A stretch of 58,411 nucleotides of DNA from Gammaproteobacteria bacterium (GCA_029884455.1 JAOUHU010000014.1:1-58411), one strand, 5' to 3'. Numbered from the stretch's first letter, positions 17,281-25,138 are shown. The notes: generated by a model not told the origin, from the letters alone. Made by a program: numbers and translations.

Positions 17281-19049
17281 CGACAGACCAGGCCATGCTG
17301 TTCACGATCCTGTTTTTCGTCTTTGTATTCCTGATCTGGGGCCGCTGGCGCTACGATCTCGTTGCGTTTGTCGCGTTGCTGGTCGCCTTGCTGACCGGCG
17401 TCGTGCCGCGGGCAGAAGCATTTTCCGGATTCGGACACCCGGCCACCGTAATCATTGCGCTCGTGCTGATCGTGAGTCGCGGCCTGTCGAATTCCGGTGT
17501 CATCGAGCTGCTGGCGCGCTACTTCGTGGATGCGGGCCGCAAACTGGCCACACACGTGGCGATCATGTCGGGCCTTGCCGCCGCACTGTCCGCAGTCATG
17601 AATAATGTCGCGGCGCTGGCTCTGCTCATGCCGCTGGACCTGCAGGCAGCGAAAAAGAGCCAGCGCAGTCCATCGCTGTCGCTGATGCCCTTGTCCTTCG
17701 CCTCCATTCTCGGCGGCATGGTCACGTTGATAGGTACGCCACCGAATATCGTCGTTTCCGAGATTCGCGGCAGCGTGCTGGGCGAATCGTATCGCATGTT
17801 CGATTTCGCACCGGTAGGGCTCGCCTGTGCGGTGCTGGGGGTTGCCTACGTTGCCCTGATAGGGTGGCGTTTGCTGCCGTCGGCGCGCCAGGTCTCGACT
17901 GGCGGCCAGGCGCTCTTCGACCTTGCCGACTACATTGCCGAGGTCCGGGTGCGGGAGGGTTCCCCAACCATCGGACAGCAGGTGCGCGATCTCGACGAAC
18001 TCGCAGCGAAAGTCGATGCGGATATTGTCGGACTGATCCGGGCCGGACGACGCATGCCCGGCGTTGCGCGTGCCATCGAGATCAGGGCCGGCGACGTGCT
18101 GGTCATTGAGGCCAGTCCCGACAGCCTGGAAGAGGCGATTGGTGCGCTGGGACTCGAGTACGTCGGCAAGGGAGAAGGGCTGCTGGAGAGCGATGCCCTG
18201 GAGCTGAGCGAGTTCGTCGTCGGCGAGTCGTCAACATTGGCCGGGCGCACGGCGATGGACATGCGCCTGCTGTACCGCTATCGCGTTGCCCTGGTCGGAG
18301 TATCCAGGCAAGGCAAACGCTTTCTCGACAAGATTCGCAAGCTCGTGCTCAGGCCCGGCGACGTGATCCTGTTGCTGGGCGACGCGGAACGTCTCGCCGA
18401 CGCGACGACGCAGTTGCGCCTGCTGCCGCTCGCCGATCGCGGTCATCGCGTTATCAATCGCGACAAGGTGTGGCTTGCCGTGGGCTTGTTCGTCGCAGCT
18501 GTCTTCGCCGCGAGCGTCGGCCTGGTTTACCTTCCGGTCGCGCTGGGTTGCGTTGCCGCAGCGTACGTGGCGTTCAACGTCGTGCCGATCCGTGACGTCT
18601 ATACCTCCGTTGAGTGGCCCGTCATCGTGCTGCTCGGCGCGATGATCCCGATTGGCTCCGCGCTCCAGGCGACCGGTGGTACTGCGCTGATCGCGAGTGG
18701 CATCGTCGGTTTGTCGACGGGATTCTCGCCAGCCATCGTGTTGTTGCTGCTGGTCGTCGCCACGATGACGCTCTCGGATGTCATGAACAACACCGCCACC
18801 GCTGTGATCGCGGCGCCGATTGCCATCGAAATCGCGAGCCGCCTGGGCGTGAGCCCGGATCCGTTCCTTATGGGTGTTGCCGTAGCCGCCTCCTGTGCAT
18901 TCCTGACGCCGATCGGGCACAAGAACAACACCTTGATTATGGGTCCTGGCGGCTACCGGTTTGGCGATTACTGGCGCATGGGCTTGCCGCTGGAAATACT
19001 GGTCGTCGCGATTTCGGTGCCAACCATTCTCACTGTCTGGCCACTGTAA
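17277..19049 (+). CDS. SLC13/DASS-type permease with two RCK-C (TrkA-C) domains
   Basis: A 590-aa inner-membrane protein. The N-terminal half has helices containing NNVAALALLMPL and the LIGTPPNIVVSE signature. The middle hydrophilic region (about 200-375) holds two TrkA-C-like repeats, and a second helix block has SDVMNNTATAVIAAP and ASCAFLTPIGHKNN. The NNV/NNT and GTPP/TPIGH repeats are the inverted sodium-and-substrate motifs of divalent anion symporters. Members carry dicarboxylates, sulfate or related anions; the RCK-C domains may sense ligand. Start GTG 17277 overlaps the previous stop by 4 bp. Confidence 0.88.
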   Translation: MTTDQAMLFTILFFVFVFLIWGRWRYDLVAFVALLVALLTGVVPRAEAFSGFGHPATVIIALVLIVSRGLSNSGVIELLARYFVDAGRKLATHVAIMSGLAAALSAVMNNVAALALLMPLDLQAAKKSQRSPSLSLMPLSFASILGGMVTLIGTPPNIVVSEIRGSVLGESYRMFDFAPVGLACAVLGVAYVALIGWRLLPSARQVSTGGQALFDLADYIAEVRVREGSPTIGQQVRDLDELAAKVDADIVGLIRAGRRMPGVARAIEIRAGDVLVIEASPDSLEEAIGALGLEYVGKGEGLLESDALELSEFVVGESSTLAGRTAMDMRLLYRYRVALVGVSRQGKRFLDKIRKLVLRPGDVILLLGDAERLADATTQLRLLPLADRGHRVINRDKVWLAVGLFVAAVFAASVGLVYLPVALGCVAAAYVAFNVVPIRDVYTSVEWPVIVLLGAMIPIGSALQATGGTALIASGIVGLSTGFSPAIVLLLLVVATMTLSDVMNNTATAVIAAPIAIEIASRLGVSPDPFLMGVAVAASCAFLTPIGHKNNTLIMGPGGYRFGDYWRMGLPLEILVVAISVPTILTVWPL

Positions 19050-19085
19050 TATGTCAAGAGCCTGTCGCTGTTTCCCTGAATGTCG

Positions 19086-19121
19086 GGTCAGAAATTGACA
19101 CGATTCGACGTCGTTCTGGCC
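19086..19121. repeat. Imperfect GGTCAGAA/TTCTGGCC inverted repeat
   Basis: GGTCAGAA at 19086-19093 and TTCTGGCC at 19114-19121 can pair with one G-U, enclosing a 20-nt segment containing CGATTCGACGTCG. It lies 36 bp after the permease stop. It shares the GGGTCAGA start with the palindrome at 14133 and may be a decayed relative, or a weak terminator. Confidence 0.35.
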
Positions 19122-19199
19122 TTGCAAGCCTCGTCGCGCGAAGACCTAAGTCTTTAATAAATAAAGGTTTAGCGCTAAGGCCTCCGTTCGCGCCGATGT

Positions 19200-19215
19200 T
19201 GGCACAGGGCTTGCA
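19200..19215 (+). promoter_or_regulatory. Sigma-54 (RpoN) promoter, -24/-12 type
   Basis: TGGCACAGGGCTTGCA matches the consensus TGGCACRNNNNTTGCW at every defined position, with the GG and GC elements separated by exactly 10 bp. The transcription start would be near 19226, giving a leader of about 27 nt to the ATG at 19253. AT-rich DNA at about 19150-19172 could bend or bind IHF, but I see no clear IHF or activator site. Confidence 0.75.
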
Positions 19216-19252
19216 GTTCTGACGGTATCAGCCACGAGGCACGGAGAGGATC

Positions 19253-19486
19253 ATGGCGACGAGCATTATCCAGGATTGGACCAGCAGCACGGTGCTGTTG
19301 AAATACCAGGAACAACGTGACGTGGAATACCGCGTCTATCGCGACAGTGCCGGCATTTTTCAGGAGATTCGCGAGCCCGACGGCTTGCCACTGCATACCC
19401 AGGAAATACCTGAGGGCATGAAGCTCGACCGGCACAGCTACGAGTTTCTGTTGCGTTACGTGTTGCTCGACGTAATCAACGCCTAG
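19253..19486 (+). CDS. Small protein of unknown function under a sigma-54 promoter
   Basis: A 77-aa soluble protein beginning MATSIIQDWTSSTVLLKYQE. It has no signal peptide, Cys pair or recognised motif. Composition is charged and slightly acidic, with a predicted helix at the C-terminus (RHSYEFLLRYVLLDVI). GGAGAGGA upstream of the ATG is a strong ribosome site. A sigma-54 promoter precedes it. Its stop codon shares CTAG with the stop of the convergent gene. I cannot assign a function; nitrogen, carbon or motility-type control by an RpoN activator is possible. Confidence 0.75.
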   Translation: MATSIIQDWTSSTVLLKYQEQRDVEYRVYRDSAGIFQEIREPDGLPLHTQEIPEGMKLDRHSYEFLLRYVLLDVINA

Positions 19487-19737
19487 ACGGAAAGCTCACG
19501 CTGTCCCGGTTGCCAGTGAGTCAGGTGGATCTGCGCACCGCCCATGCCGAGGCCGCGCACCCACCGCGCCGCGGCATCGAGCGATACCCAGGTCTTGACC
19601 TTGCCCTTCAGAGTTTCGGCGGTAATGGCGCCATTCGCCGTGCTGGCTTCGATGTGGAAGCGGGCACCGTTCGCAATGATATTGATCTTCTTGATGGCGC
19701 CTGCGGCAACCATGGCCCGCAACAGTCTCTCATCCAT
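19483..19737 (-). CDS. Small protein resembling plasmid ParC-type partition-associated proteins
   Basis: An 84-aa protein starting MDERLLRAMVAAGAIKK. The pattern ARFHIEASTANG...LKGKVKTWVSLDAAARWVRGLG looks like small ParC-like partition-associated or DUF proteins found on plasmids beside a ribbon-helix-helix gene; this is recognition from memory and is only moderately sure. A longer form starting at 19791 would overlap its neighbour much more. The ATG at 19737 lies 8 bp inside the end of the RHH gene, with GGGGA upstream, so the pair is coupled. Possible roles are accessory DNA binding or a toxin-antitoxin-like pair. Confidence 0.6.
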   Translation of the reverse strand: MDERLLRAMVAAGAIKKINIIANGARFHIEASTANGAITAETLKGKVKTWVSLDAAARWVRGLGMGGAQIHLTHWQPGQRELSV

Positions 19738-19924
19738 GTTCGGTCCCCGGGAAAAAGTCCGCTTGCTCGCGGACGGGAATACCTTGCTCATCGCAATGAC
19801 GTCGGATCAGGACTTCCACCATGTTCGCAACACTGCGATGCTCGATCGCAGCCGCTTCCCGAACCGCTTCTTTGATGGCGGGATTGATACGCAGGTTGAG
19901 GGTGGAGATCTTGGTCCTGGTCAT
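19730..19924 (-). CDS. Ribbon-helix-helix DNA-binding protein (Arc/CopG-like)
   Basis: A 64-aa protein, MTRTKISTLNLRINPAIK then an amphipathic region with SVANMVEVLIRRH. The beta-strand (STLNLRI) followed by two helices is the ribbon-helix-helix fold of Arc/MetJ/CopG repressors, which bind DNA as dimers. An ATG 9 bp upstream (19933) is in frame, but it overlaps the likely -10 box, so 19924 is preferred. It is the first gene of a two-gene unit and may repress its own promoter. Confidence 0.75.
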   Translation of the reverse strand: MTRTKISTLNLRINPAIKEAVREAAAIEHRSVANMVEVLIRRHCDEQGIPVREQADFFPGTEHG

Positions 19925-19931
19925 GCGGCGC

Positions 19932-19960
19932 ATTGTACACTAGATGAATAGTAAATGTAA
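19932..19960 (-). promoter_or_regulatory. Promoter of the RHH/ParC-like pair
   Basis: On the minus strand -35 TTACAT (19960-19955), a 17-bp spacer and -10 TACAAT (19937-19932) form a good sigma-70-type promoter. The expected start falls only one or two bases before the ATG at 19924, giving a nearly leaderless mRNA. Inverted ATAGT/ACTAT pentamers at about 19948-19952 and 19971-19975 could be part of an operator. Confidence 0.5.
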
Positions 19961-20010
19961 CGCATTATGCACTATTTCTATTGCCGGCCTGTTCGGCTAA
20001 CGTCCCGTTC

Positions 20011-20406
20011 ATGAACCAGGACTTCTTTATCCAACACTGGGCCGTGATCGTTGCAGGCCTGCTGGGTGTAACGATTGTTCTGTACGTGTTAATCCGGTTG
20101 TACGCCAATTCGGCGCGCGGCAGGCTGCGACAGCGGGTGAGGGAGCTGAATGCGAAAAAACGCGCTGCTTGGCAAGCGGAGCAGAAACTGGAGCGCGCGA
20201 GCCGACGACTCGAGAACCTGCAAAAGCGCGCAGCCGCGGTGAAGCCCAGGATCCTGACTGCTGCGGACGAGGCCGTGCAGGACGCCAGGATGTTAAAGAA
20301 AGTCGCCGACGACCTGGTGCTGGTGGCGCAGCGGAAACTCCGCGACGTGATTATTGAGGAATTCCCGCCAAACCGGCAAGATGGCTTACGCAACAGGTAC
20401 TTGTGA
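20011..20406 (+). CDS. Single-TM protein with coiled coil, unknown function
   Basis: A 131-aa protein with one membrane helix (about residues 10-30, WAVIVAGLLGVTIVLYVLI) and a long basic coiled coil (about 40-85, RVRELNAKKRAAWQAEQKLERA). The ATG at 20011 is chosen because the helix begins soon after; a TTG at 19981 would only add unstructured residues. It is followed after 12 bp by a 34-aa membrane peptide gene. No family is recognised. The layout suggests a small membrane scaffold. Confidence 0.75.
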   Translation: MNQDFFIQHWAVIVAGLLGVTIVLYVLIRLYANSARGRLRQRVRELNAKKRAAWQAEQKLERASRRLENLQKRAAAVKPRILTAADEAVQDARMLKKVADDLVLVAQRKLRDVIIEEFPPNRQDGLRNRYL

Positions 20407-20418
20407 CGGAGACTCGAC

Positions 20419-20523
20419 ATGGAACAGACTATTTTCATGATTTGCATGTTTATCGGTGTCGCCTCTACCGCGATGATTGCGGTGACGCTGCTGGCCATAG
20501 TGCTTGGCAAGGTCCAGGTCTGA
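20419..20523 (+). CDS. 34-aa single-TM small membrane peptide
   Basis: This short frame reads MEQTIFMICMFIGVASTAMI then AVTLLAIVLGKVQV and stops at TGA 20521-20523. GGAG lies seven bases before the ATG. Almost the whole peptide is one hydrophobic helix with a short basic end. It sits 12 bp after the coiled-coil gene, so it is probably co-transcribed. Unknown function; expression is unproven. Confidence 0.6.
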   Translation: MEQTIFMICMFIGVASTAMIAVTLLAIVLGKVQV

Positions 20524-20659
20524 TTTAACATAAGCGACACCCCTGCTGCGTATCCGACTAACTAGGCAATAGCCTGCGGCCGGCGTGCCCGGCTGCATTG
20601 ACTTTGCGCCTATGAGATATCACAATGACATCATATTGATAGCACGCCGGGAGACGGAA

Positions 20660-21529
20660 ATGAATCGTGAGGTGGTAAGGAAGGTATCGTCGGGCTACCT
20701 GATGCTGGTGGTGCTGACCATTCTGCAAATAGCACTTGCCTATGCCGTTTACCGGGCTGCGGTCGCCGTGTCGGCAGGCGGTATCGTCGTGGCGGCCATC
20801 GCCTCTGTGGTTACAGCGATTGGCTGGGCCGGCTTCTTCATGGTGCATCCGAATGAGGCCAAAGTACTGCAGCTGTTTGGCAAATATGTCGGCACCGTGC
20901 ACGATGCCGGGCTGAAGTGGGCCAACCCGTTTTATTCCAAGACGGCCGTATCCACCCGGGTCAGGAACTTCGAAAGCAGCAAACTGAAGGTGAACGACTC
21001 GCGGGGCAGCCCGATCGAAATCGCGGCAGTTGTTGTGTGGAAAGTATTTGATACCGCAGAGGCCTTGTTCGAGGTTGACGATTACGAGGAATTCGTCCAC
21101 ATACAGAGCGAATCTGCGCTACGAAATCTGTCGACGTCCTATCCTTACGAGCCGCACGAGGGCGAGGGCACAGCACTGCGCAGCCACCCGGGCGAAATAG
21201 CGCAGGCCCTGCGTGACGAGATCCAGGATCGCCTCGAAACAGCCGGAGTCACGGTCATCGAGTCGCGCATCAGTCACCTCGCGTACTCGCCGGAAATTGC
21301 CAGTGCAATGCTGCGCCGGCAACAGGCTTCGGCCATCATCGCCGCGCGCCGGCAGTTGGTTCAGGGAGCGGTCGGCATGGTCGATATGGCGCTCCAGGAG
21401 CTCAAGAATGGCCAAATCGTGGACCTCGACGAGGAGCGCAAGGCTGCCATGGTCAGCAATCTGCTGGTCGTGTTGTGCGGTGAGGAGTCGGCCAAACCGG
21501 TCGTGAACACTGGCTCCCTGTACAGCTGA
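20660..21529 (+). CDS. SPFH/Band-7 domain membrane protein
   Basis: A 289-aa protein with two N-terminal hydrophobic segments (about 10-30 and 37-60), an SPFH domain ([19 protein letters not shown] to about residue 175) and a C-terminal helix ([20 protein letters not shown]). SPFH proteins oligomerise into membrane microdomain scaffolds. This one is a different lineage from QmcA at 45957: it lacks the long Glu/Ala coiled coil. The ATG at 20660 has GGAG upstream; an earlier ATG at 20612 is possible. It is followed 18 bp later by an Arc-like gene, a gene pair I recall from other proteobacteria. Confidence 0.85.
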   Translation: MNREVVRKVSSGYLMLVVLTILQIALAYAVYRAAVAVSAGGIVVAAIASVVTAIGWAGFFMVHPNEAKVLQLFGKYVGTVHDAGLKWANPFYSKTAVSTRVRNFESSKLKVNDSRGSPIEIAAVVVWKVFDTAEALFEVDDYEEFVHIQSESALRNLSTSYPYEPHEGEGTALRSHPGEIAQALRDEIQDRLETAGVTVIESRISHLAYSPEIASAMLRRQQASAIIAARRQLVQGAVGMVDMALQELKNGQIVDLDEERKAAMVSNLLVVLCGEESAKPVVNTGSLYS

Positions 21530-21547
21530 GTCCTGCGGAATCCGAGC

Positions 21548-21721
21548 ATGGCAGCACGCAAAGCGTTCGCACTGCGAATCGATAACAAGACTCTTGAAGC
21601 GGTGCAGCGCTGGGCGAACGATGATTTGCGCAGCCTCAATGCGCAGATCGAGTTCGTACTTCGTGAGGCGCTGCGCAAGGCAGGCCGACTGCCGAAGGCC
21701 AGCACAGATAAGCAGGAGTAG
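21548..21721 (+). CDS. Arc-family ribbon-helix-helix small protein
   Basis: 57 residues beginning MAARKAFALRIDNKTLEAVQ and continuing with RWANDDLRSLNAQIEFVLREALRK split across a strand and two helices, the ribbon-helix-helix fold with the SLNAQIEFVLR helix typical of Arc-like proteins. It follows the SPFH gene closely, so it may regulate or be co-made with it. Not a long frame, but the family pattern and spacing make it convincing. Confidence 0.75.
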   Translation: MAARKAFALRIDNKTLEAVQRWANDDLRSLNAQIEFVLREALRKAGRLPKASTDKQE

Positions 21722-21750
21722 GCGACAGCGGCGGTGCTAGAATCGACAGC

Positions 21751-21864
21751 ATGAAAAGCTTTGTGCCGTTTGTGCTGGTATTCCTGGCGATCTTTATCGC
21801 CGCGTGCATTGCCTACATTGCATGGGAGCTGTCTTCCGACAAGCCTACATCAGGCGAGCCCTGA
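21751..21864 (+). CDS. 37-aa single-TM small membrane peptide
   Basis: The frame reads MKSFVPFVLVFLAIFIAACI then AYIAWELSSDKPTSGEP and stops at TGA 21862-21864. A single helix of about 20 residues is preceded by one Lys and followed by a polar tail. Starts 29 bp after the Arc-like gene. No strong ribosome site is seen (GACAGC before ATG). Likely part of the SPFH/Arc unit; function unknown. Confidence 0.5.
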   Translation: MKSFVPFVLVFLAIFIAACIAYIAWELSSDKPTSGEP

Positions 21865-21878
21865 TCCTTAGTTTCAGC

Positions 21879-23501
21879 TCAGTGCCGGTTCCTGGTGCCA
21901 CTGTCGGCCTTGCCGCGTGCGGCACTCGCCGCCTTGCCGACGAACCCGGAGCCGGAGCTCGCGGACCTTTGCGGCTGGCCAGAGTATGACGACTGGCGCG
22001 AGGACGACTGGCTGGAGTAAGAACGCTCCGGGCTCGGCCGCGACGACTGGCCAGAGTAAGAACGCTCCGGGCTCGGTCGCGACGACTGGCCAGAGTAAGA
22101 ACGCTCCGGGCTCGGTCGCGACGACTGGCCAGAGTAAGAACGCTGCGGGTCTGGCCGCGACACCTGGCTGGAATTAGCCGCCTGGTAGCCAGGGCCCAGC
22201 GACTTACCGGAGTCTGTCGCACGGTAACTTGAGCGCGACGGCTGCGTGGGGTGCAGCTGTGCCTGCCGCTGGCTTGTCGCGACCGGCCTGGAATCGTTCG
22301 CCTGCCGTTGCGTGGCCCGGGACTCTGCCGGGCGCTCGCGAAAGCGAATATCCGATGTGCTCGTAATCGCCTTGTTGCTGGTCCGAGCTGTGCTCAGGGC
22401 TTGTGACTGCGTCGGCCGCGCCTGCGTCGTCCTGATCGCATCACGCTCGCGAAAGCGGATATCCGAGCGAGAGCCTTCCGTGCGCCTCTCGACCGACTGG
22501 CGTGAGGTTGACTGGCCCGAGGCGGTCGGCTGGTAGGCGCTCGAGCGTGTCGCCGTGCCCGGGTACTGGCGACTGCGCGTTACTCTCTGGTCGTGATGAC
22601 TGACGGTGCTGCTTGAATGCGGGTACCAGTAGTTGCCGTGATGACCCGAGTGACCGCCGTAATAATAGTTGTTGTGCACATGCACATCGGCATGGCGATA
22701 CCAGTGATTGTGATAGTAATGATGGCCGTAATACGGATGCCCGTAATAGCTGTGATGGTAGACATACAGGCTGTCGGTGTACCAGCCAACGGTAAACGCC
22801 GTAGTTACGCCCCAGAAGAAACCGCTGCTGAACGTATAGCCATACGGGTACGGGTAGTAATACACAGGATAGGGGCGCGGGTAGTAGTAGTAGGCCGGCC
22901 GCGATTGATAAACGACGACCCGCTCGGGCTCGTAGTACGGCACGTAAATGACGTCCTCGGCAACCGGCTGGATCTCGATTACGCCGTCGTTCTGCGTGAC
23001 TGTTTGGCGCGCATCGCTTTGCAAGTTGCCGGCCGCGTACGCGCGGTCACGAAATGACTCTACGGCGGCAACGACGTCGGCCTGCTGTGCGACTACGGCT
23101 TCGCCGAGTCGCCAGGTCTGGTCGAGCTCATCGGTCAGCAGTTCGATGACTTCAGGGTAGTTGAGCAGCGCGACCACGGATTCGTCCCAGTCCTCATCGG
23201 GCTTGAGCGAGGCGTCGTTCTTCAAATTGTCGAGAAAGCGTTGCGCCTGCACCAGCTGCAGCGGGTAGGTGGTCGCCGGCAGGACTATCGCCAGCAAATC
23301 ATCCGGATACAGGGCAATTGGCCCGACGAGCTCGGCAAGTTCGGCGGCGGACAACAGCGGTATTTCTTCGCTCGTTGCAACAGCGATATCTTGACCGGCA
23401 TCGTCTACCGGTACCTGGGCGGCACTGATCGCTGGCAAAGCCAGCAATAGCGCCAGAAGCGAGCCCGCGAGACCTGATTTTCTGAGCGTTTGCCTGTCCA
23501 T
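21879..23501 (-). CDS. Exported DUF3300 protein with His/Tyr-rich region and 13-aa repeats
   Basis: A 540-aa protein starting at an ATG with GGAGG six bases upstream. A signal peptide (LAGSLLALLLALPAISAAQ) precedes the DUF3300 domain (about residues 45-200), with its hallmark LVGPIALYPDDLLAIVLPA and YVPYYEPERVVVY. Next comes a stretch very rich in His, Tyr and Pro (about 215-310). The last 220 residues are Ser/Arg/Gln-rich and end with four 13-aa repeats of the form RPSPERSYSGQSS. DUF3300 proteins are exported and of unknown function. The His/Tyr-rich part might bind metal. Confidence 0.85.
   Translation of the reverse strand: MDRQTLRKSGLAGSLLALLLALPAISAAQVPVDDAGQDIAVATSEEIPLLSAAELAELVGPIALYPDDLLAIVLPATTYPLQLVQAQRFLDNLKNDASLKPDEDWDESVVALLNYPEVIELLTDELDQTWRLGEAVVAQQADVVAAVESFRDRAYAAGNLQSDARQTVTQNDGVIEIQPVAEDVIYVPYYEPERVVVYQSRPAYYYYPRPYPVYYYPYPYGYTFSSGFFWGVTTAFTVGWYTDSLYVYHHSYYGHPYYGHHYYHNHWYRHADVHVHNNYYYGGHSGHHGNYWYPHSSSTVSHHDQRVTRSRQYPGTATRSSAYQPTASGQSTSRQSVERRTEGSRSDIRFRERDAIRTTQARPTQSQALSTARTSNKAITSTSDIRFRERPAESRATQRQANDSRPVATSQRQAQLHPTQPSRSSYRATDSGKSLGPGYQAANSSQVSRPDPQRSYSGQSSRPSPERSYSGQSSRPSPERSYSGQSSRPSPERSYSSQSSSRQSSYSGQPQRSASSGSGFVGKAASAARGKADSGTRNRH
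22002..22157 (-). repeat. Four tandem 39-bp repeats in the DUF3300 gene
   Basis: Four contiguous 39-bp units each encode one 13-residue block. The two central units are identical in protein, while the flanking ones differ by Asp/Gln or Ser substitutions. The period is a multiple of three, so gain or loss of units keeps the frame. Confidence 0.9.
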
Positions 23502-23587
23502 TTTCGCCTCCGAATCCGGGAATGTGTGCCGGATTTGTTGATTCGAGGCCAAGACTAATCCAGCCAAGCTGAACCGACGCTTAACCG

Positions 23588-24055
23588 TCAGTCATCTCCG
23601 CCATGCCATGCAATGAATTTCCAGCCATCGGCGGTGCGTACCAGGACGTCGGTATAACGGCCACTTTCGGTTTTGACCTTGCCCTCCTTGTCCCGGTAGG
23701 CGCTGCTGTAAAGGTAATGCACGACGGCTGTACTCTCGTGAATGACGATTTCGAGCGGATACAGTTCATGTGCGGCGAGGTTGCCCTGTTGGTCCGCAAA
23801 GCGGTCCCACATCTGGGTGGATGATTTTGAGCGTGGTGCAGGCGCATCCTTCCCCCAGCCATAGAAGCCGTCCGCGAGCATGCGATCGATCCAGTTCTCG
23901 TCGCCACTTTCCTCAGCCTCCCATTGCGCTTCGACCACAATCCAGACATTGGTCGCATCGTCGCGTTCGCTATCCGCATCTTGCGCGATGGCCGTGCCGA
24001 AGAAAAACACCGCCAAGGCCGCAATCGCAAACTTGAGTGTATCGAGTACGTTCAT
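23588..24055 (-). CDS. Exported SnoaL/NTF2-like domain protein (DUF4440 type)
   Basis: A 155-aa protein with a signal peptide (MNVLDTLKFAIAALAVFFFG to TAIAQ) and an NTF2-like domain: an N-terminal helix pair ending WIDRMLADGFYGWG, then strands YPLEIVIHESTAVVHYLYSS and YTDVLVRTADGWKFIAWHG. The cone-shaped fold serves in dehydratases, isomerases and ligand-binding proteins. No catalytic residues can be assigned. The start 24055 has GGGGT upstream; an earlier frame start would lack a signal. It is on the same strand as the hypothetical gene ahead, 79 bp apart. Confidence 0.8.
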   Translation of the reverse strand: MNVLDTLKFAIAALAVFFFGTAIAQDADSERDDATNVWIVVEAQWEAEESGDENWIDRMLADGFYGWGKDAPAPRSKSSTQMWDRFADQQGNLAAHELYPLEIVIHESTAVVHYLYSSAYRDKEGKVKTESGRYTDVLVRTADGWKFIAWHGGDD

Positions 24056-24134
24056 TTTCAGACCCCAAGACCGAAATGCCAGCAGGAGTGCTGAGTTTAG
24101 TCGTATCGCCGAAGCGCGACAAACAAATTCGCGT

Positions 24135-24728
24135 CTAGACAGCGCCCAGTGCCAGGGCGCGAAACCTGTTGATGTCGGCCACAGTGACCTGATGTTTTGC
24201 ATTGCCGCAATACAGACTCTTTAGCTCGCTTGGCGACAGGTAGTCGGGGTGATGAATTTCGACGATGGTTGCGTATTCAAAAGATTCTTCGCCCCTTCGC
24301 ACCTCGAGCCGATAGGCGTGCAGCGCAAGTTTGGCAGGGCCGTCGAGTTGCATCAGTCGATGGATTGCCTGATCCGTGGTTCGCAGCGACAAAGTGCCTG
24401 CATACAGTGTCGATTTGCGAATTTCGCAGCCGCTCGACTTTAGGGTCGCGCCTATGGACTGGCCGGCAATAATCATGGCATGCGCCGCTATAAGGTCAGG
24501 CGCTTGCGGTGCTTCGAATATGACGACCGCCAAGGTACGGCATATTTTGCGATCGCCCTCAACGCTGAACAGGCTGGAGCGCCGCAAGCCGGTGCGGTGC
24601 TCAAGCACATCGATTCCGCATGAACCAAAACGATGCTCGATGCGCTCGCTGTTCAACGACTCCGGCTCCAGGGCGGAGTCATTCTCGGCTGCGGCAATTG
24701 CTGCAGGAATGTCGGGATTCAGGAACAT
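24135..24728 (-). CDS. Conserved hypothetical protein, unknown
   Basis: A 197-aa soluble protein starting MFLNPDIPAAIAAAENDSAL. A GTG 30 bp earlier (24758) is an alternative start. No signal, membrane helix or known motif is seen. Several segments look like alternating strands (SLFSVEGDRKICRTLAVVIF, YRLEVRRGEESFEYATIVEI), and the C-terminus is helical. Codon use resembles its neighbours. It may be part of the same transcript as the SnoaL-like gene. Function unknown. Confidence 0.65.
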   Translation of the reverse strand: MFLNPDIPAAIAAAENDSALEPESLNSERIEHRFGSCGIDVLEHRTGLRRSSLFSVEGDRKICRTLAVVIFEAPQAPDLIAAHAMIIAGQSIGATLKSSGCEIRKSTLYAGTLSLRTTDQAIHRLMQLDGPAKLALHAYRLEVRRGEESFEYATIVEIHHPDYLSPSELKSLYCGNAKHQVTVADINRFRALALGAV

Positions 24729-24841
24729 GGTGGTCTTGGCTGCTGATTTGTCGCGCACGTTATACCGTGGCTGCCAGCGCGTAAAGTTTTTGCGTGCAGC
24801 GGGCTATACTGAAGTCTTGCCGGGTAATCGGGAGCCACACC

Positions 24842-25138
24842 ATGTCGCATGATATCGCGTGCTATCGCTGCGGTGCGTCGCTATCAGCCTTGTCATTGCC
24901 ATTGTCGCGCCAGGACGAATGTCCCGAATGTCACAACTATCTGCGTGTCTGCAGGATGTGCCAGTATTTTGATGCGCGCGTGCCCAGGCAATGCCGCGAG
25001 GATGGTGCAGAAGAAGTTCGCGAAAAAGAGCGGCTGAATTTTTGTGACTGGTTCAAGCCGAGTGCGACCGCCTTCGATGCGTCCGGCAAGAAGGCCGAGG
25101 ACGCGGCCCGCGCGGCCGCAGAAAATCTGTTCAAGTGA
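24842..25138 (+). CDS. Small Cys-rich zinc-ribbon-like protein
   Basis: A 98-aa cytoplasmic protein. Cys residues fall in CYRCGAS (near residue 7), CPECHNYLRVCRMCQYFD (near 28-45) and later RQC and NFCDWF, enough to bind one or two zinc ions. The rest is charged, ending in an Ala-rich helix. GGGAG precedes the ATG by eight bases. Such small zinc-ribbon proteins are common conserved hypotheticals in gammaproteobacteria. It lies 9 bp before the Tat-SDR gene, so it is likely in one operon with it. Confidence 0.75.
   Translation: MSHDIACYRCGASLSALSLPLSRQDECPECHNYLRVCRMCQYFDARVPRQCREDGAEEVREKERLNFCDWFKPSATAFDASGKKAEDAARAAAENLFK

Noticed and set aside
22002..22157. Regular 39-bp repeats as a possible CRISPR array
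   Set aside because: Repeats are directly contiguous without spacers and in frame within the DUF3300 coding sequence, so they are protein repeats.
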